In this document: positions 17,082 to 24,470 of the stretch, one piece after another
How the letters are laid out: every line of letters begins with the position of its first letter
Position numbering within the stretch: position 1 is the first letter of the stretch
Source: Actinomadura opuntiae
GTDB taxonomy: Bacteria; Actinomycetota; Actinomycetes; Streptosporangiales; Streptosporangiaceae
DNA length: 64,000 bases
Assembly (NCBI RefSeq): GCF_030283205.1
Contig: NZ_JASNWF010000038.1
Span: 1 to 64,000 of the forward strand
Reading direction: 5' to 3'
Made by a program: the position numbers and the translations under genes
Notes under the pieces: generated by a model
Databases searched by the model: none
What the model saw: the letters and a program-made list of their open reading frames with translations, nothing else
Told to the model about the DNA's origin: nothing

Positions 17082-17819
17082 TCAGCGGCCCACGAGGGTG
17101 TGGGAGAAGGAGTAGCGGTCGGCCCGGTAGACGTGGTCGCCGTACTCGACCGCGGTGCCGTTGTCGTCGAACGCGGTGCGGGTCATGGTGAGCAGCGGGG
17201 TGCCGCGCCGCTCGTCCAGCAGCCGCGCCTCCGCGGCCGTCGCGGCCCGCGCCCCGATCGTCTGGTGCGCGATCCGCAGGTTCACCCCGGCGGAGCGCAG
17301 CGTCTCGTACAGGCCGTGCTCGGCGAGATGCTCGGCGGTGACGTCGAGCAGCCCGGCGGGCAGCACGTTGGTCAGCAGCGCCAGCGGCTCGCCGCCGGTG
17401 AGCCGCAGCCGGCGCAGCCGCAGCACCTCCGTGCCGGCCGGGACGCCGAGCCGCTCGGCGGCCTCCTCGCCGGCCGGGGCGGGCCCGAACTCCAGCACCT
17501 GAGTTCGGGGCTCGGCGCCGGCGGCGGCGAGGTCGTCGTGCAGGCTGGTCAGCTCGATCGGCCGCCGCACCTGCGCCTGGACGACCTGGGTGCCGACGCC
17601 GCGCTTGCGCACGAGCAGCCCCTTGTCGACCAGGTGCTGGATCGCCTGCCGGACGGTCGGCCGCGACAGCCGGTAGCGGGCCGCCAGGTCCAGCTCGTTG
17701 TCCAGCCGGGCGCCCGGGGGCAGCTCGCCGGACCGGATAGCCGCCTCGAGCTGCTGGGCGACCTGGAAGTACAGCGGCACGGGGCTGCCGCGGTCCAGCG
17801 TCACCGTCGGTCCTTGCAC
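17082..17819 (-). CDS. GntR-family regulator with UTRA sensor domain (HutC subfamily)
   Basis: The 245-residue protein has an N-terminal winged helix at about 12-75 (PLYFQVAQQLEAAIRSGELP, LSRPTVRQAIQHLVDKGLL) and a C-terminal UTRA ligand domain from about 95 onward (PAGTEVLRLRRLRLTGGEPL, EYGDHVYRADRYSF). UTRA regulators sense sugar phosphates or related catabolites. GTG 17819 has AAGGAG upstream. It is divergent from the inositol operon, and the palindrome at 17885-17898 between them is a likely operator. A similar site precedes the kinase-importer operon, so it may control both. Confidence 0.93.
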   Translation of the reverse strand: MQGPTVTLDRGSPVPLYFQVAQQLEAAIRSGELPPGARLDNELDLAARYRLSRPTVRQAIQHLVDKGLLVRKRGVGTQVVQAQVRRPIELTSLHDDLAAAGAEPRTQVLEFGPAPAGEEAAERLGVPAGTEVLRLRRLRLTGGEPLALLTNVLPAGLLDVTAEHLAEHGLYETLRSAGVNLRIAHQTIGARAATAAEARLLDERRGTPLLTMTRTAFDDNGTAVEYGDHVYRADRYSFSHTLVGR

Positions 17820-17884
17820 GCGGGCTCCTTCCGTGGGTCGCGAGGCAGGATAGCCGACCCGCCGTCCGGAGATATTTAAGTCCT

Positions 17885-17898
17885 TATGTCAGGACATA
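17885..17898. promoter_or_regulatory. Probable GntR operator TATGTC-AG-GACATA
   Basis: This perfect 6-2-6 palindrome lies 65 bp upstream of the GntR GTG and 63 bp upstream of the dehydrogenase ATG. A TTGACA (-35-like) begins about four bases to its right on the + strand, so occupancy would block the inositol promoter. The TGTC half-site recurs at 9622-9631. Confidence 0.65.
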
Positions 17899-17961
17899 GT
17901 GTTGACAGAGATTAGATCGTTCCATGAGACTCGGTCGCGGTTCACGGGTGGAAGGGGTGCG

Positions 17962-18960
17962 ATGAGGATCGGGCTGGCTGGAGCGGGACGGATCGGGACC
18001 GCGCACGCGGAGACGCTGCGCGCGCAGCCCGGCGTCGCGGAGGTCGTCGTCGCCGACGCCGACCCGCGCCGGGCGCGGGAGGCGGCGGACAAGCTCGGCG
18101 TCCGCGCCGCCGCGGACGTCGGCGCGCTGTTCGGCGCCGGGCTGGACGCGCTGGTCGTCGCCGCGCCGACGGACGCGCACGCCGGCCTGGTGGTGCGCGC
18201 GGCGCGGGCCGGGCTGCCGGTGTTCGTGGAGAAGCCGGTGGCCTCCGACCTGGCCGGCACCGTCGAGGTGCTGGAGGCGGTGCGCGGCGCGGGCGTGCCG
18301 GTGCAGGTGGGCTTCCAGCGCCGCTTCGACGCCGGGCACGTCGCGGCGCGGGAGGCGGTGCGCTCGGGCCGGCTCGGCTGGGTGCACACCGTCCGCTCCT
18401 GCACGCTGGACCCGGCGCCGCCGCCGGAGGAGTACATCCCCGCCTCGGGCGGCCTGTTCCGCGACTGCTCGGTGCACGACTTCGACGCCGTCCGGTTCGT
18501 CACCGGCCGCGACGTGGTGGAGGTGACCGCGACCGGCGCCAACCGCGGCTCGGCGGCGTTCGCCGCGGCCGGCGACGTCGACACCGGCGCGGCGATGCTG
18601 ACGCTCGACGACGGCACGCTCGCCGTGGTGTCGGCGAGCCGCTACAACGCGGGCGGCTACGACGTGCGGCTGGAGGTCCTCGGCTCGCTCGGCGGCGTCG
18701 CCGCCGGCCTGGACGACGGGACGCCGCTGTCCCCGGCGGGCGCGGGGCTCCAACCGGCCGGGCCGCCGCACACCGGGTTCCTGGAGCGGTTCGCCGGCGC
18801 CTACGCGGCCGAGCTGCGGGCGTTCGTCCGGATGGTGGCCGGCGGCACCGACAGCCCGTGCCCGCCCGAGGAGAGCCTGGAGGCGTTCTACGTGGCCGAG
18901 GCGTGCGAGATCTCCCGGCGCGAGCGTCGCGCCGTCACGATCGAGGAGGTGCGGCGATGA
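17962..18960 (+). CDS. iolG: Gfo/Idh/MocA oxidoreductase, probable inositol 2-dehydrogenase
   Basis: The 332-residue NAD-dependent dehydrogenase starts MRIGLAGAGRIGTAHAETL, a Rossmann loop. It carries the family signature VFVEKPVASD with the catalytic-region lysine, then VGFQRRFD and GGLFRDCSVHDFD, whose acidic/histidine residues line the sugar site. Family members next to iolC and iolB oxidise myo-inositol or scyllo-inositol to inosose. The inositol assignment rests largely on operon context. ATG 17962 has GGAAGGGG upstream, and the gene overlaps iolC by ATGA. Confidence 0.82.
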   Translation: MRIGLAGAGRIGTAHAETLRAQPGVAEVVVADADPRRAREAADKLGVRAAADVGALFGAGLDALVVAAPTDAHAGLVVRAARAGLPVFVEKPVASDLAGTVEVLEAVRGAGVPVQVGFQRRFDAGHVAAREAVRSGRLGWVHTVRSCTLDPAPPPEEYIPASGGLFRDCSVHDFDAVRFVTGRDVVEVTATGANRGSAAFAAAGDVDTGAAMLTLDDGTLAVVSASRYNAGGYDVRLEVLGSLGGVAAGLDDGTPLSPAGAGLQPAGPPHTGFLERFAGAYAAELRAFVRMVAGGTDSPCPPEESLEAFYVAEACEISRRERRAVTIEEVRR

Positions 18961-19949
18961 CGACCGCAGCGAGCCGCGCGGCCCACGACCTCATCACCAT
19001 GGGCCGCGTGAGCGTGGACGTCTACCCCCACCAGGTCGGCGTGCCGCTGGAGGACGTCGAGTCGTTCGGCAAGTACCTCGGCGGGAGCCCCACCAACGTG
19101 GCCGTTGCCGCCGCCCGCTATGGGCACCACACCGCCATCGTCACGCGGACGGGCGCCGACCCGTTCGGCCGGTTCGTCCACAAGGCGCTCCGGGGCTACG
19201 GCGTGGACGACCGGTTCGTCACCGACGTGCCGGGCCTGCCGACCCCGCTGGCGTTCTGCGAGATCTTCCCGCCGGACGACTTCCCGCTGTACTTCTACCG
19301 GTACCCGAAGGCGCCCGACATGGAGATCCGCGCCGACGAGCTGGACCTGGACGCGATCGCCGCCGCCCGGATCTTCTGGGCGACGGTCACCGGGCTGTCG
19401 CAGGAGCCCAGCCGCGAGGCGACGGTCGCCGCGCTGGCCGCGCACCCCGGCACGACCGTCCTGGACCTGGACTACCGGCCGATGTTCTGGGAGTCGCCGG
19501 ACGCGGCTCGCACGCGCGTGCGAGAGGCGCTGGAGCACGCGACCGTCGCGGTCGGCAACCTCGAGGAGTGCGAGGTCGCCGTCGGCGAGCGCGAGCCCCG
19601 CGCCGCCGCCCGCGCGCTACTGGACCGGGGCGTCGAGGTGGCGATCGTCAAGCAGGGGCCCCGCGGCGTCCTGGCCGCCTCGGCGGACGGCGCCGTCCAG
19701 GTGCCGCCGACGCCGGTGGAGGTGGTCAACGGGCTCGGCGCCGGGGACGCGTTCGGCGGCGCGCTCTGCCACGGGCTGCTGAGCGGCTGGGACCTGGAAC
19801 GGATGGTGCGGTTCGCGAACGCCGCCGGGGCGATCGTGGCGTCCCGGCTGTCGTGCGCGGACGCGATGCCCACCGCCGGCGAGGTCGAGCGGCTGCTCGC
19901 CGCGTCCGGCGGCCCCGCGGCGGGGGAGAGCAGGGAGGTCACCGCGTGA
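18957..19949 (+). CDS. iolC: 5-dehydro-2-deoxygluconokinase IolC
   Basis: The 330-residue PfkB-fold kinase phosphorylates 2-deoxy-5-keto-D-gluconate in inositol catabolism. It shows LITMGRVSVDVYPHQVG and FGKYLGGSPTNVAVAAAR near the start, the IolC-typical TVLDLDYRPMFW in the middle and the catalytic NGLGAGDAFGGALCHGL near the end. The start overlaps the iolG stop and its stop overlaps the next gene (GTGA), so translation of the operon is coupled throughout. Confidence 0.92.
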   Translation: MTTAASRAAHDLITMGRVSVDVYPHQVGVPLEDVESFGKYLGGSPTNVAVAAARYGHHTAIVTRTGADPFGRFVHKALRGYGVDDRFVTDVPGLPTPLAFCEIFPPDDFPLYFYRYPKAPDMEIRADELDLDAIAAARIFWATVTGLSQEPSREATVAALAAHPGTTVLDLDYRPMFWESPDAARTRVREALEHATVAVGNLEECEVAVGEREPRAAARALLDRGVEVAIVKQGPRGVLAASADGAVQVPPTPVEVVNGLGAGDAFGGALCHGLLSGWDLERMVRFANAAGAIVASRLSCADAMPTAGEVERLLAASGGPAAGESREVTA

Positions 19950-20836
19950 GCGCGGGAACGTTCGCCGAGCGCTACGCCGCCCTGGCCGGGACCAGGGCGG
20001 CGCATCCGGAGGCGGTGGCGCGGGCCGCGGCGCTGCGGGCGCGCCCGGCCGGGCCGCCCGGCGCGTCCGGGCCGCTGATGATCATCGCGGCCGACCATCC
20101 GGCGCGCGGCGCCCTCGGCGCCGGGGGCGACCCGCTGGCCATGGCCGACCGGCGGGACCTGCTGGAGCGGATGTGCGCCGCGCTGGAGCGGCCGGGGGTG
20201 AACGGCGTCCTCGGCACCCCCGACGTGCTGGAGGACCTGCTGCTGCTCGGCGCGCTGGACGGCAAGGTGGTGCTCGGGTCGATGAACCGGGGCGGCCTCG
20301 CCGGCGCATCGTTCGAGATCGACGACCGGTTCACCGCCTACACCGCCGCCGCGATCGCGGCGGCCGGGCTGGACGGCGGCAAGATGCTGCTGCGGGTCGA
20401 CCCCGCCGACCCCGCCACCGCGCGGACGCTGGAGGCGTGCGGGCGCGCGGTGACCGAGCTGGCCGGGCATGGGCTGATGGCGATGGTCGAGCCGTTCATC
20501 TCGGCGCGCGGCGGCGACGGGCGCGTCCGCAACGTGCTGACGGCGGAGGCGATGATCCGCGCGGTCGCGGTCGCCTCCGGGCTCGGCGCCACGTCCGCGC
20601 ACACGTGGCTGAAGGTCCCGGTGGTGCCGGAGATGGAGCGGGTCATGGCGGCCTCGACGCTGCCCGCGCTGCTGCTCGGCGGCGAGGTCTCCGCCGACCC
20701 GGACGCCGCGCTCGCCGGGTGGCGGGAGGCGCTGAAGCTGCCGACCGTCCGCGGCCTGGTGATCGGGCGGAGCCTGCTGTACCCGCCGGGCGGGGACGTC
20801 GCGGCGGCGGTCGACGCGGCGGTGGCGGTCCTGTGA
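19946..20836 (+). CDS. Cgl0158-type aldolase, (beta/alpha)8 barrel, of the inositol pathway
   Basis: The 296-residue protein matches the class I aldolase-like barrel proteins (deoxyribose-phosphate-aldolase related, Cgl0158 family) found in actinobacterial iol clusters. Recognisable stretches are MIIAADHPARGALG, KVVLGSMNRGGLAGA, GGKMLLRVD, AMVEPFISARG, AHTWLKVPVVPEMERVM and LLLGGEVSADP. It likely takes the place of IolJ, splitting 2-deoxy-5-keto-gluconate 6-phosphate. The position between iolC and iolB supports this. GTG start, coupled to iolC by GTGA and to iolB by GTGA. Confidence 0.82.
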   Translation: MSAGTFAERYAALAGTRAAHPEAVARAAALRARPAGPPGASGPLMIIAADHPARGALGAGGDPLAMADRRDLLERMCAALERPGVNGVLGTPDVLEDLLLLGALDGKVVLGSMNRGGLAGASFEIDDRFTAYTAAAIAAAGLDGGKMLLRVDPADPATARTLEACGRAVTELAGHGLMAMVEPFISARGGDGRVRNVLTAEAMIRAVAVASGLGATSAHTWLKVPVVPEMERVMAASTLPALLLGGEVSADPDAALAGWREALKLPTVRGLVIGRSLLYPPGGDVAAAVDAAVAVL

Positions 20837-21708
20837 ACGCAGGCGACGAAGGGATGGACATGGGCATGGACATCGCTCCGGCGGACGCCGGATGGACCTA
20901 CTCGGGGCTGCGCGTACTGGCGCTCGGCCCGGGGGAGGAGACGGCCGTCGAGACGGGGGACGCCGAGACGCTCGTGCTGCCGCTCGCCGGATCCTGCCGG
21001 GTCGCCGTCACCGTCCCCGGCGAGCCCGCGGTGACGTTCGACCTGGACGGGCGCGCCGACGTGTTCTCCCGGGTGACCGACTTCGCCTACGCGCCGCGCG
21101 ACGCGACGGTGACCGTGTCGTCGCGCGACGGCGGCAGGTTCGCGCTGCCGTCGGCCCGCTGCGAGCGCCGGCTGCCTCCCCGCTACGGCCCGGCGGGCAA
21201 GGTGCCGGTCGAGCTGCGCGGCGCGGGGCGGGCGAGCCGCCAGGTCAACAACTTCTGCACCCCGGAGGCGTTCGAGGCCGACCGGCTGATCGCCTGCGAG
21301 GTGCTGACGCCCGGCGGGAACTGGTCGTCCTACCCGCCGCACAAGCACGACGAGCCCACGGCCACCGAGTCGGTGCTGGAGGAGATCTACTACTTCGAGG
21401 TCGCGGACGGCCCGGACGGCCGCCCCGGCATGGGGTACCAGCGGGTCTACGGCACCGCCGACCGGCCGATCGACGTGCTGGAGGAGGTCCGCACCGGCGA
21501 CGTCGTGCTCATCCCGCACGGCTGGCACGGCCCGTCGATGGCGACGCCCGGCTACGACCTGTACTACCTGAACGTGATGGCGGGCCCCGGCGAGGAACGG
21601 GCGTGGCGGATCTGTGACGACCCGGCCCACGCCTGGGTACGCGGCACCTGGGAGGAACAGCCGATGGACCCGCGGCTGCCGATGACCTCGGCCGCCGGAC
21701 GCGAGTGA
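20833..21708 (+). CDS. iolB: 5-deoxy-glucuronate isomerase IolB
   Basis: The 291-residue bicupin isomerase converts 5-deoxy-D-glucuronate to 2-deoxy-5-keto-gluconate. The metal-binding part is clear: SSYPPHKHDEP with two histidines, then VLEEIYYFEV with the glutamate, and VVLIPHGWHGPSMATPGYDLYYLNVMAG at the end. The GTG at 20833 overlaps the upstream stop. An alternative ATG at 20854 would remove a Met/Gly/Asp-rich start. It is the last gene of the operon. iolD, iolE and iolA are not in this window. Confidence 0.93.
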   Translation: MNAGDEGMDMGMDIAPADAGWTYSGLRVLALGPGEETAVETGDAETLVLPLAGSCRVAVTVPGEPAVTFDLDGRADVFSRVTDFAYAPRDATVTVSSRDGGRFALPSARCERRLPPRYGPAGKVPVELRGAGRASRQVNNFCTPEAFEADRLIACEVLTPGGNWSSYPPHKHDEPTATESVLEEIYYFEVADGPDGRPGMGYQRVYGTADRPIDVLEEVRTGDVVLIPHGWHGPSMATPGYDLYYLNVMAGPGEERAWRICDDPAHAWVRGTWEEQPMDPRLPMTSAAGRE

Positions 21709-21801
21709 GAACGGCGACGGCTCCAGCGCCCATTAACGCGACGGGAAAGAGGACAAGCGTCCCCTGAGCCGAACCGCGGTGAAGGTGTTTTCGCCGTTCT
21801 C
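21707..21801. repeat. 11-bp inverted repeat spanning the iolB-ketosynthase gap
   Basis: GAGAACGGCGA at 21707-21717 (overlapping the iolB stop) is the exact reverse complement of TCGCCGTTCTC at 21791-21801, with 73 bases between. It could close a large stem-loop at the end of the inositol mRNA or mark a protein-binding pair. The rest of the 207-bp gap shows no gene. Confidence 0.4.
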
Positions 21802-21915
21802 GCATGGTGGTGACAAAAACGCCTGTGGGAAATGTGCGCGGTGGGGCAAGTGGCGGCGCGCGCCGTGCCAGTAGCTTCCGAATCCTTGCCTTCCCAGAAG
21901 ACCGCGAGGTGACGG

Positions 21916-23175
21916 ATGACCGCTGTGCGCCGGGCCGACGGAACTCCCCGGGTGGTGGTCACCGGGTTCGGCGTGAAGAGCCCGGCGGGCGGCACCCCGG
22001 ACGAGGTCGTCGCCACCGTCTTCTCCGGGAAGTCGCAGGCCGTCCACGTCGCCGAACTGCTGGAGGCGGGGACGGCCGTGTCGTACGGATGCCCCGCGCA
22101 GCCGTTCGACGAGGAGCGCTATTTCACCCGTCCCGAGCGGCGCCGGCTGGACCGGATGACCCGGCTGGGCGTCGCCGCCGCCGACGACGCGCTCGCCGAC
22201 GCGGGACTGCTCGGCGCGGAGCGGCCGCCGCCGGGCCGGCGCGGCGTGTTCGTCGGGACGGCCGCCGCGAACCTGGCGTCGGTGGTGGCGCTCGGCGGCC
22301 ACGAGCACGCCGGGACCCTGCACCGGGTGCCGGTCCCCGCCGTCCCGATGATCATGCCGAACGCGACCGCCGCGAACATCTCCATCCGGCACGGCTGCGA
22401 GGGGCCGTGCCCGACCTACTCGACCGGCTGCGCCAGCGGCGCCACCGCGATCGGGGAGGCCGCCCTCGCGATCCGCGCCGGCCGGATCGACACGGCGGTG
22501 GCGGGCGGCGTCGACGCGATCCTCACGCCGTTCGTGATGGCGGCGTTCGCCCGCATCGGCACGCTCGCCCGCCGCGACGACGCGCCGCACACCGCGAGCC
22601 GCCCGTTCGACGCCGAGCGCGACGGGTTCGTCGTCGGGGAGGCCGCCGCGTTCCTGGTGCTGGAGCGCGCCGACCGCGCCGCCGCCCGCGGCGCCCGCGT
22701 GCACGGCGAGATCGCCGGGTACGCCGCCGCGAGCGACGCCGCGCACATCGTCGCGCCGCGCCCGGACGGCAGCGTCGCCGCCCGCTGCATGGCCGCGGCG
22801 CTCGCCGACGCGCACCTGGACCCGCGCGACATCGGGCACGTGTCCGCGCACGCCACCGGCACCCGCGGCAACGACGCCGCCGAGGCCCTCGCGATCGACC
22901 GCTGCTTCGGCGGCGGCGCGCCGCCGGTCACCGCGACCAAGGGCGTGACCGGGCACGTCCTCGGCGCCGGCGGCGCGCTGGAGGCCATCGTGGCGCTGCG
23001 CGGCGCCGCCGCCGGCCTCGTCCCGCCGACCGCGAACTTCGCCGGGCCGGACGGGGAGACCGGGCTGATCGACGTGGTGCACGGCGAGGCGCGCGCGGTC
23101 CCGGTGGCGCCGGTGCTGTCGAACTCGTTCGGGTTCGGCGGGCACGACGCCGCGCTCGTCCTCGCCCCGGTGTGA
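21916..23175 (+). CDS. Stand-alone beta-ketoacyl-ACP synthase (FabF-like)
   Basis: The 419-residue ketosynthase condenses an acyl group with malonyl-ACP. The catalytic triad is intact: Cys172 in STGCASGATA, His312 in SAHATGTRGND and His347 in TGHVLGAGGA. The terminal SNSFGFGGHDAALVL is the usual phosphopantetheine-side motif. There is no ACP, acyltransferase or reductase next to it, so it is neither a housekeeping fab operon nor an obvious polyketide cluster. GAGGTGACGG precedes ATG 21916. Confidence 0.9.
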   Translation: MTAVRRADGTPRVVVTGFGVKSPAGGTPDEVVATVFSGKSQAVHVAELLEAGTAVSYGCPAQPFDEERYFTRPERRRLDRMTRLGVAAADDALADAGLLGAERPPPGRRGVFVGTAAANLASVVALGGHEHAGTLHRVPVPAVPMIMPNATAANISIRHGCEGPCPTYSTGCASGATAIGEAALAIRAGRIDTAVAGGVDAILTPFVMAAFARIGTLARRDDAPHTASRPFDAERDGFVVGEAAAFLVLERADRAAARGARVHGEIAGYAAASDAAHIVAPRPDGSVAARCMAAALADAHLDPRDIGHVSAHATGTRGNDAAEALAIDRCFGGGAPPVTATKGVTGHVLGAGGALEAIVALRGAAAGLVPPTANFAGPDGETGLIDVVHGEARAVPVAPVLSNSFGFGGHDAALVLAPV

Positions 23176-23199
23176 GCGGTCACGGGCCTGACGGGCGTG

Positions 23200-24174
23200 T
23201 CAGCGGGTCGTGGCGAGCGGCTTGCCGCGCTGCCGGTCGCGCGGCGGCCGGCGCCCGCCGGCGCGGCCGACGACGGCGCCCGCCGCCAGCAGCACGGCGC
23301 CGACGGCCGCGGCGCCGATCGGGACGGCGGTCTTCAGCAGGTTGATCTTCGCGGCGCCGTCCGAGGACTTGCCCTGCAGCGACTTCTGCGACTCCGGTGT
23401 CATCCGCAGGTCCATCTGCCCGACGACGAGGCGTCCCGGACCGGTCCGGGGCTGCAGGGTGGACAGCACCTTCTGCTCCTGGTCGATCGGCGCGCCGGTG
23501 CGCGGATCCACCCAGTAGGTCGCGTCCGCCTGGTAGTAGCGGTCGACCGCGACGGACGGGCTGTTCTTCCCCCGGCCGAGCAGCTCGCCGGGCACGTCGG
23601 GCAGCTGCTGGCCCGGGACCTTGGTGGCGGGGACGTGCTGGACGAACCGCCAGGCGAGGACGCCGTGCACGCGCTCGCTGCCGTCGAACACCGCGGGCCA
23701 CGGACGGCGCGTCGCCGGGTCGTAGACCTGCTTGGCCTTCTTGGTGGCGTGCACGGGCCAGAACAGCCCGAGCCCGGACTGGCGCACGGAGGTCTCGCCC
23801 TGCACCGAGGCGCCGCAGCAGTTGGTGAGCCGCCCGGTGCGCCGGTCGAAGGCGACCCGCTGGTTCTGGATCTCGATCGTGGTGCCCCGCGCGACGTCCT
23901 GCACGACCGTCGAGGACTCCCACACGGCGATGTCGTCCTGCGAGGACGTCACGTCGCCGCGGACGGTGTTGGTGGCGACGACCGTGGCGCCGGTGACCTG
24001 CTGGAGGCGCGCGGCGTCGAAGTAGGTGGCGTTCTCGGCCCGCAGCCGGGTGACCTGGTACACGTCCGTCGGCGCGGCGATCAGCCGGGGGGCGACGTAG
24101 AAGCGGACCAGCACGGCGGTGAGGACCAGGAACGCGCCCAACCCTATGAGCACCATGCCGATGACGTTGCGCAA
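23200..24174 (-). CDS. DUF3068 family membrane-anchored protein (PorA-like)
   Basis: The 324-residue protein has an N-terminal membrane segment (VIGMVLIGLGAFLVLTAVLV), a long extracytoplasmic beta-rich domain and a C-terminal membrane segment (AVPIGAAAVGAVLLAAGAVV) followed by a basic tail. This layout and the motifs FYVAPRLIAAPTDVYQ and YYQADATYWVDPRTGAPI fit DUF3068, which includes mycolata PorA-like proteins but is widespread without proven function. TTG at 24174 has GGAGG five bases upstream and removes an unlikely charged N-terminal extension. It is convergent with the ketosynthase gene. Confidence 0.8.
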   Translation of the reverse strand: MRNVIGMVLIGLGAFLVLTAVLVRFYVAPRLIAAPTDVYQVTRLRAENATYFDAARLQQVTGATVVATNTVRGDVTSSQDDIAVWESSTVVQDVARGTTIEIQNQRVAFDRRTGRLTNCCGASVQGETSVRQSGLGLFWPVHATKKAKQVYDPATRRPWPAVFDGSERVHGVLAWRFVQHVPATKVPGQQLPDVPGELLGRGKNSPSVAVDRYYQADATYWVDPRTGAPIDQEQKVLSTLQPRTGPGRLVVGQMDLRMTPESQKSLQGKSSDGAAKINLLKTAVPIGAAAVGAVLLAAGAVVGRAGGRRPPRDRQRGKPLATTR

Positions 24175-24470
24175 TGCCGCCTCCTCGTCGTCGCCGACTC
24201 CCTCGCCCCGATCGCCGGACGCGGTGCCCGGTCCGCACATCGTCCGCCAAGAAGGCGACGAAATGAATGCGTGCGCTCGGGAAAGTGAAATTTTGTGCGG
24301 GCGCCCACCGCCGCCGGGCGGCGTTTGTGCCCCGGGACGGGCCGCGCGCCGAGCACGGCCGAGCGCGGGCCGCGCCCCCCGCCGAGCCCCCGGCGGGGTG
24401 TGAGCGCCAGTTAACGCGGGGGTGATGTCCGGGACCCATACGGGAAATAAGGCTTGCCGAGGATCAAGGC
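24175..24470. other. 296-bp divergent intergenic region before nirB
   Basis: No gene is visible. The region is GC-rich with one AT-richer stretch (AAAGTGAAATTTTG around 24283-24297). A plausible nirB promoter lies in the last 50 bp (CATACGGGAAATAAGG). I looked for a GlnR-type box and found nothing convincing. Confidence 0.35.

Noticed and set aside
24421..24470. GlnR-like box (GTTAAC near 24411, then GTGATG) before nirB
   Set aside because: Spacing and base matches do not reach the known gTnAC-n6-GaAAC form, so it is not claimed.
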